Positions 57,303 through 64,000 of a DNA stretch of 64,000 nt are shown one piece after another. This stretch comes from Bos javanicus (lineage: Eukaryota > Chordata > Mammalia > Artiodactyla > Bovidae). The stretch lies in assembly GCF_032452875.1 (NCBI RefSeq), contig NC_083885.1, positions 37,675,925-37,739,924 of the forward strand, in the 5' to 3' direction. Within the stretch, counting starts at the first letter, position 1; each line of letters starts with the position of its first letter. Under the pieces are notes generated by a model, which worked only from the letters and a program-made list of their open reading frames with translations, was not told the origin of the DNA and made no database searches. The position numbers and the translations under genes are program-made.

Positions 57303-60300
57303 CTAGAAAACTATCCAAAATGATCACATGGATCACAGCCTTTTGTAAATCAATGAAACTATGAGCCCTGCTATGCAAGGCCACCCGAGATGGATGTGTT
57401 GGAGAGTTCTGACAAATATAGTCCACTGGAAAAAGGGAATGGCATACCTCTTTAGCATTTGTACCTTGAGAACCCTATGAACAGTATGTAAGGTCAAAAA
57501 AAATATGACACTGAATGATAAACCCCTAGGTCAGTAGGTGTTCAATATGCTACTGGAGAAGAGCAGAGAAATAGCTCCAGAATTAATGAAGAGGCTGAGT
57601 CAAAGCAGAAACATCTGCCCAGTTGTAGATGTGGTGATGAAAGTAAAGTCCCATGCTGTAAAGAACAGTACTGCATGGGAACCTGAAATGTTAGGTCCAT
57701 GAATCAAGGTGAATTGGAAGTGGTAAAACAGGAGATAGCTAGAGTAAACATCAACATTTTAGAAATCAGGGAAATCAAATGGACAGGAATGGGTGAATTT
57801 AATTCAGATGACCATTATATGTACTACTGTGGGCAAGAATCCCTTAGAAGAAAAAGATTAGCCCTCATAGTCAACAAAAGAGTCCAAAATGCAGTACTTG
57901 GGTACACCCTCAAAAACAACAGAATGATCTTGGTTCATTTTCAAGGCAAACCATTGAACATCACAGTTATCCAAGCCTATGCCCCAACCACTTATGCTGA
58001 AGAAGATGAAGTTGAACAGTTCTATGAAGACCTACAAGACCTTCTAGAACTAACACCAAAAAAGATGTCCTTTTCATCAGAGGGGACTGGAATGCAAAAG
58101 TAGGAAGTCAAGAGATACCTGGAGTAACAGGCAAGTTTGGTCTTGGAGTACAAAATGCATCAGGGCAAAGGCTAACAGAGTTTTGCCAAGAGAATGCACC
58201 TGCCATAGCAAACACCCTCTTTAAACAACACAAGAGACACATGGGCATCACCAGATGGTCAATTCTGAAATCAGATTGATTTTATTCTTTGCAATGGAAG
58301 ATGGAGAAGTTCTATACAGTCAGCAAAAACAAGACCAGGAGCTGACTGTGGTCAGATCAGGAGCTCCTTATTGCAAAATTCAGACATAAGTTGAAGAAAG
58401 TAGGGAAAACCACTAGGCTATTCAGGTGTCAGCTAAATCAAATCCTTTATGATTATACAGTGGAGGTGAGAAATAGATTCAAGGAATTAAATCTGGTAGA
58501 CAGAGTGCCTGAAGAACTATGGACAGAGGTTGTAACGTTGTAAAGGAGGCAGTGACCAAAACCATCCCTAAGAAAAGAAATGCCAGAAGGCAAAATGGTT
58601 GTCTGAGAAAGACTTGCAAATAGATGAGGAAAGAAAAGAAGCAAAAAGCAAGGGAGAAAGGGAAAGTTATACCCAACTGAATGCAGAGTTCCAGAGAATA
58701 CCAAGGAGAGATAAGAAGGACTTTTTTAATGAACAATGCAATGAAGTAGAGGAAAACAATAAAATGGGAAGACAAGAGATCTCTTCAATAAAATTGGAGA
58801 TACCAAGGGAATATTTCATGCAAGCATGGGCACAATAAAGGACAGAAATGGTAAAGCCCTAACAGAGGCAGAAGAGATTAAGAAGAAGTGGCAAGAATAC
58901 ACAGAAGAACTACACAAAAAAGGTCTTAATAACCAGGATAACCATGATGGTGTGGTCACTCACCTATAGCCAGACTTCCTGGAGCGCTAAGTCAAGTGGT
59001 CCTTAGGAAGCATTACTACAAACAAAGCTAGTGGAGGTGATAGAATTCCCGCTGAACTATTTCTAATCCTAAAAGATGCTGCTGCTAAAGTGCTGCACTC
59101 AGTATGTCAGCAAATTTGGAGAATTCAGCAATGGTCACAGGACCGGAAAAGGTCAGTTTTCATTCCAGTCCCAATGAAGGACAATGCCAAAGAATGTTCA
59201 AACTACTGGACTCATTTCACATGCAAGTAAAGTCATGCTCAAAATCCTTCAAGCTAGACTTCAGCAGTATGTGAACTGAGAACTTTCAGATGTACAAGTT
59301 AGGTTTAGAAAAGACAGAGGAACAAGAGATCAAATTGCCAGTATTCTTTTGATCATAGAGAAAGCAAAGGAATTCCAGAAAAACTTCTACTTCTGTTTAA
59401 TTGACTATGCTAAAGCCCTAGACTATGTAGATCAAAACAAAGTGTGGAAAATTCTTAAAGAGATGAGAATACCAGATCACCTTACCTGTCTCCTGGGAAA
59501 CCTGTATGCTGGTCAAGAAGCAACATTTAGAACTGGACATGGAACAACACCCTGCTTATCAACTTGTATTCAGAGTTCAGTTCAATTCAATCACTTAGTC
59601 ATGTCCAACTCTTTGCAACCCCATGGACTGAAGCATGCCAGGCTTCCCTGTCTATCACTAACTCCTGGAGCTCGCTCAAACTCATGTCCATAGAGTCGGT
59701 GATGGACAACCAACTCATCCAACCATCTCATCCTCTGTCATCCCCTTCTCCTCCTGCCTTCAGTCTTTCCCAGCATCAGGGTCCTTTCCAATGAATCAGT
59801 TCTTCACATCAGGTAGCCAAAGTATTGGAGCTTCAGCTTCAGCATCAGTCCTCCAATGAGTATTCAGGACTGATTTCCTTTAGGGTTGGCTGGTTTGATC
59901 TTGCTGTTCAAGGGACTCTCAAGAGTCTTCTCCAATACCACAGTTCAAAAGCCTCAATTCTTCATCTCTCAGCTTTCTTTATGGTCCAACTCTTACATCC
60001 ATACATGGCTACTGAAAAAACCATAGCTTTGACTACAGGGACCTTTGTTGGTAAAGTAATGTCTCTGCTTTTTAATATGCTGTCTAATTTTTTCATAGCT
60101 TTTATATACAGAGTACATCATATAAAATGCTGAGCTGGATGAATTATGGGCTGGAATCAAGTTTGCCAGGAGAAATATCAACAACCTCAGATATGCTGAT
60201 GATACCACTCTAATGGCAGAAACTGAAGAGGAATTAAAGAGCCAGTTCATGAAGGTGAAAGAGGAGAGTGAAAAAGTTGGCTTAAAACTCAATATTCAAT

Positions 60301-60965
60301 AATCTAAGACCTTGGCTTCCAGTCCCATCACTTCATGGAAAATAGATGGAGAAAAAGTAGAAGCAGTAACAGATTTTATTTTCTTGGGTTCCAAAATCAG
60401 TGCAGATGGTGACTGCAGCCATGAAATTAAAAGACACTTGCTCCCTGGAAGGAAAGCTGTGACAAGCATACACAGCATATTAAAAAGCAAAGATACTGCT
60501 TTGCTGACATAGGTCCCTATAATCAAAGCTATTGTTTTTCTAGTAGTCAAGTACAGATGTGAGAGCTAGACCATAAAGAAGGCTGAGCACTGAAGAAGTG
60601 ATGCTTTCAAACTGTGGTGCTGGAGAAAACTTGACAGTCCCTTGGACTGCAAGGAGATCAAACCAATCAGTCCTAAAGGAAATCAAACCTGACTATTGAT
60701 TGGAAGGACCGATACTGAAATTCCAACACTTTGGCTATCTGATATGAAGAATTGAGTCATTGGAAAAGACCATGATGCTGGAGAAGATTGAAGGCCAAAG
60801 GAGAAGAGGGCAGCAGAGGATGAGATGTTTAGATGGTATCACTGACTCAATGGACTTGAATTTGAGCAAACTCCAGGAGATAGTGAAGGGCAGGGAAGCC
60901 TGGCATTCTGCAGTTCATGGGGTCACAAAGAATTGGACACAACTTAGTGACTGTACAACAGCAAC
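57286..60965 (+). pseudogene. Old, nearly full-length BovB LINE
   Basis: The only copy here with the 5'UTR and endonuclease region. The APE-type endonuclease frame opens at 57699 and runs to a frameshift near 58080-58100, just before the GDWNAKVG-type motif. The RT region follows in broken frames (58599-58838 and 59349-59550), and YADD is intact at 60191-60202. About 45 bp of consensus are missing near 59550, and a second BovB interrupts it at 59576-60104. Substitutions, stops and indels are far denser than in the copies at 21 kb or 62 kb, so it is an older insertion. It ends with an (ACAACAG)-type tail at about 60965. Confidence 0.93.
59576..60104 (-). mobile_element. BovB 3' end nested antisense in the older BovB
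   Basis: About 530 bp of minus-strand BovB, from the 3' tip at 59576 to the segment complementary to 'aatatgctgtctaa'. The host sequence 'tat(t/a)cagag' appears at both joins (59567-59575 and 60105-60113), a 9-bp TSD with one mismatch. Together with host sequence at 60.45-60.96 kb it makes a roughly 500-bp inverted repeat. Confidence 0.92.
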
Positions 60966-62204
60966 GATCTAGCCAATTTTATTAAATGTATTATTGTAAT
61001 TTTTTGTATTTAAACATTTTCACAACGTTTTCTTTTAATGATCACAGCATCTGAATCATGTTCTCTATCATTCCTAATATTGCTTTCTTTAGTGCCTTAT
61101 TTATTTCCTTTACATATTTTACTGAATGTTTTGCAATTTTATTATTCTACTCAAAGAAGCAACTTTTTAATCCATATTTATTCTTCTTTAATGAATGTAT
61201 ATATTTATTATTTTCTTCTTTCCATTTTCATTTTGTTTTTGCTTTTTAATTTAATCGGTGTTTTTATGTTTAGAAATGAATAATTAAGCATGACATGTCA
61301 TAATTTTTCTTAACTTCAAAATTTTTCATAATTTTTGTAAGTGAATTTATAGTCACTAATAATGTTAGACTGCTTTAGCTATATCCTATAAGTTTTTATA
61401 GGTAGTATTTTTCATTACCATACATTTCTTATCCACTATACCACAAGAGAAGTCCTGGTAATGCATTTCAAAATAATTTTCCATTATATTTCTTTGTTGA
61501 GCCATGAATTATTTTGGACTATTTTTCTTTAATTTCCATACTTATGGGAGATCTGGTTATATTTTGTTAAATGATTTCTGTTTTAATTAAAGTGTGGTTA
61601 GAGAAGATGATTCTTATGATTTCAGTTCATATAAGTTTTTTGAGATTTGCTTTATGATGAATTTTTGTAAATGTTCCATGTGAGTATAGAGCACACTCTA
61701 TGATTTTTGGATATAGTGGGTATTGTGACCTATAGTAAAGGTCATCCTTGGTTTTATTTCATTAATCATGTTTAAAATGTTCTTTATCAATGCTTTTGTC
61801 TTCAGATTTATAGTTTTGCTAATAAAGCTGTATCTTTTTAGAGGTTGATAAGCCTGTGTTCTATCCTTTTCTATCTTCCTAGCCTCAGCTTTTTGTATCC
61901 TTATTTTTTAGATATGTCTCATAATCATCACATAAATTTTGTTTTTATTCACTCTGACAATCTTCATTTTTAAATTGGAGCTGTCAGCTTATTTAAATTT
62001 ATACTTAACATAGTGAAGGTTAAATTTGTGTTTAAATTTTCCATCCTGTTTTATGTATTTTGTGTTTCAATTTATATGCTTATTTTTCCTTTTCCTTCCA
62101 TACTTTAGGTTATTTTTTGTTACTGTAACTATTTCTTATACTCATTTGAAGTCATACACTCTATTTTTATTCTTTTATTGATTTTCATGGAATTTATAGC
62201 ATGT
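60966..62204 (-). mobile_element. Old L1 (L1M-type) ORF2 region, antisense
   Basis: Degraded complement of the ORF2 5' part: 'gtggttagagaagatgattc', 'gtaaatgttccatgtgagta' and 'acaatcttcatttttaaatt' are in order. No usable frame. The same L1 region is represented at 33530-34576. Confidence 0.6.
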
Positions 62205-63140
62205 TCAGTTCAGTTCAGTTCAGTCGCTCAGTCAAGTCTGACTCTTTGTGACCCTATGAACCACAGCACGCCAGGCCTCCCTGTCCATCACCAATTCCCA
62301 GAGTCCATCCAAACCCATGTCCATTGAGTCGGTGATGCTATTCAACCATCTCATCCTCTGTTGTCCCCTCCTCCTCCTGACCTCAATCTTTCCCAGCATC
62401 AGAGTCTTTTCCAATGAGTCAGCTCTTTGCATCAGGTGCCCAAAGTATTGGAGTTTCAGCTTTAGTATCATTCCTTCCAAAGAAATCCCAGGGCTGATCT
62501 CCTTCAGAATGGACTGGTTGGATCTCCTTGCAGTCCAAGGGACTCTCAAGAGTCTTCTCCAACACTGCAGTTCAAAAGCATCAATTCTTTGGCGCTCAGC
62601 TTTCTTCACAGTCCAACTTTCACATCCATACATGACCACTGGAAAAACCATAGCCTTGACTAGATAGACCTTTGTTGGCAAAGTAATGTCTCTGCTTTTT
62701 AATATGCTGTCTAGGTTGGTCATAACTTTCCTTCCAAGGAGTAAGCTTCTTTTAATTTCATGGCTGCAATCACCATCTGCAGTGATTTTGGAGCCCAGAA
62801 AAATAAAGTCAGCCACTCTTTCCACTGTTTCGCCATCTATTTCCCATGAAGTGATGAGACCAGATGCCATGATCTTCATTTTCTGAATGTTGAGCTTTAA
62901 GCCAACTTTTCCACTCTCCTCTTTCACTTTCATCAAGAGGCTCTTTAGTTCTTCTTCACTTTCTGCCGTAAGGGTGGTGTCATCTGCATATCTGAGATTA
63001 TTGATATTTCTCCTGGCAATCTTGATTCTAGCTTGTGCTTCCTCCACCCCAGCATGTCTCATGATGTACTCTGCATATAAGTTAAATAAGCAGGGTGACA
63101 ATATACAGCCTTGATGTACTCCTTTTCCAATTTGTAACCA
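62205..63140 (-). pseudogene. BovB LINE 3' part, antisense, long open frame
   Basis: About 0.94 kb from just upstream of RT motif C to the 3' tip, on the minus strand. The complement of YADD lies at 62979-62990. A 289-codon frame (62232-63101) is uninterrupted through the RT thumb and C-terminal region and stops only a few codons before the family's normal end. The endonuclease and N-terminal RT are absent (5' truncation near 63140), so it is not functional. The intact frame indicates a recent insertion. The TSD is not obvious. Confidence 0.95.
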
Positions 63141-63540
63141 TATATACCTATTGAAATCTGAAATTAATCAATATATTTATTCTTTTTTTCAGAGAAAAGA
63201 AAGGTCTTTGAACACCTTAACTTAGTCTACTTTCTTTCTGACTTAAGTAATTTTGTTATGAATGTATTTTAAATTTTTTATAAATGTTATTATTTTATGT
63301 CAGTGTTTGTTTAATCCATAATTTAGCACTTTCTTATATTTTTCTCACTTATTGCAGATCTTTCTCTTGGGATTAATTCTTCCTTCTCCTAAATTATCAT
63401 TTCCTTTAGTGAAGATATTCTGGTTACAAGCCTCACTTTTTTGTGTGTTTAAAAAATGTTTTTATTTCTCTTTCACTCTTTGTGACAAGGAGTATGACTC
63501 CTTTTTTTTTTTTCTTTGCTATTTTACTGTTGATGGCCTT
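63141..63540 (-). mobile_element. Old L1-like sequence, antisense (tentative)
   Basis: 'gtttttatttctctttcact' and 'gaagatattctggttac' resemble further 5' antisense L1M. It is probably the continuation of the element interrupted by the BovB at 62205. Confidence 0.4.
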
Positions 63541-64000
63541 TAACCCTCACTCTCTCCTTCTTCATTTCTGCCCAACATCTGAGTAGGCTGATAAGAAAAT
63601 CAAGGTGCTTTCTCCTTTGTCACCAGAGGTAGATTCAAACTATACAAGTCCCATCCATCATCTGAGAGTCCTCACCCTGGGTGTATCTCCTAACCACAAT
63701 GAGAGACCCAAGGCAGTCTCCCTTTTTTGCTTTAACCAGTTTCAGACCGTCTTGAGATATTTGACTCATTCTCCCCAGAAAGCTTTAATTGTATAAGTAA
63801 TAAATCTTTTCATATCCTCTTAATATGTGTGAGTATCTGTGTGTATATGTATGTATGTGTGTGTGTGTGTGTGATTAGTCTCAACACAGAAACTGAGTTT
63901 TCAGTGAAGCTCCATCCTGTGTCCCTGTAGTATACCCAAAACCCTAAAAAGATATTTTCTCTGAGTATGAAGTTTCTAGTTTTATAAGTATTTTCTTTCT
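63541..64000. other. Unique sequence with (TG)n tract
   Basis: No gene recognised. A TG/TATG-rich microsatellite spans about 63820-63873, including roughly nine uninterrupted TG units at 63855-63872. Confidence 0.5.

Noticed and set aside
1..64000. An endogenous retrovirus with internal genes
   Set aside because: Only old solo LTR fragments (20.6, 23.8, 26.9, 39.2 and possibly 17.5 kb) were seen. No gag-, pol- or env-like frame lies between any pair.

Overview
The window is mammalian nuclear DNA from a pecoran ruminant, most likely a bovid (cattle, buffalo, sheep or goat group). The evidence is the repeat set: BovB (RTE-type LINE) copies, BovB-derived SINEs (Bov-tA with a tRNA-Glu-like head, and monomeric and dimeric Bov-A2), and a ruminant-type L1 tail with an 18-bp target-site duplication (TSD). 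Older mammalian repeats (MIR, L2, MLT1-type LTRs, MER5A, L1M/L1ME) lie underneath. I find no complete protein-coding gene, no rRNA or functional tRNA gene, no CRISPR array and no bacterial-style operon. The longest open frames are retrotransposon relics: 412 codons at 21685-22923 and 289 codons at 62232-63101.

Layout. 1-8.5 kb is mostly unique sequence, with one MIR, one L1 tail and a block at 4.6-5.3 kb that looks like conserved non-coding DNA. 8.5-9.8 kb is an old L1 split by SINEs. 9.8-14.9 kb is largely unique. 15-18.3 kb holds an old L1, four SINE/MIR copies and an ERV-type LTR. 18.3-20.3 kb is unique and ends in a compound microsatellite. 21.1-22.9 kb is a MIR split by a 1.6-kb BovB, followed by a 5'-inverted L1 tail (23.05-23.41 kb). 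23.8-29.3 kb holds MLT1-type LTRs, MER5A and an old L1. 33.5-38.2 kb is an old antisense L1 carrying a 1.9-kb 5'-inverted BovB and then a 1.3-kb 5'-truncated ruminant L1. 39-47.4 kb has scattered LTR, L1, L2 and SINE copies, plus a near-perfect palindrome at 39.86 kb. 47.4-54.2 kb is repeat-poor and contains one possible exon (53319-53444). 54.2-63.5 kb is a dense nest: an L1 tail with three ruminant insertions, an old nearly full-length BovB (57.3-61.0 kb) with a second antisense BovB inside it, old antisense L1, and another antisense BovB (62.2-63.1 kb).

The parts do not form a pathway. The connecting theme is target-primed reverse transcription. BovB supplies the reverse transcriptase presumed to mobilise Bov-tA and Bov-A2, which share its 3' end. 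Many copies keep readable TSDs. Three separate elements show the 5' inversion expected from twin priming. The repeat-poor AT-rich islands with homeodomain-like TAATTA/CAATTA motifs suggest an intergenic or intronic regulatory landscape, but that is inference. I do not see a clearly new biological system. The most checkable leads are the twin-primed insertions, the inverted BovB pair at 59.6-61.0 kb, the palindrome at 39.86 kb, two unusually long TSDs and the candidate exon at 53.3 kb. Boundaries of old repeats are approximate because family assignments were made by eye, without a repeat library.
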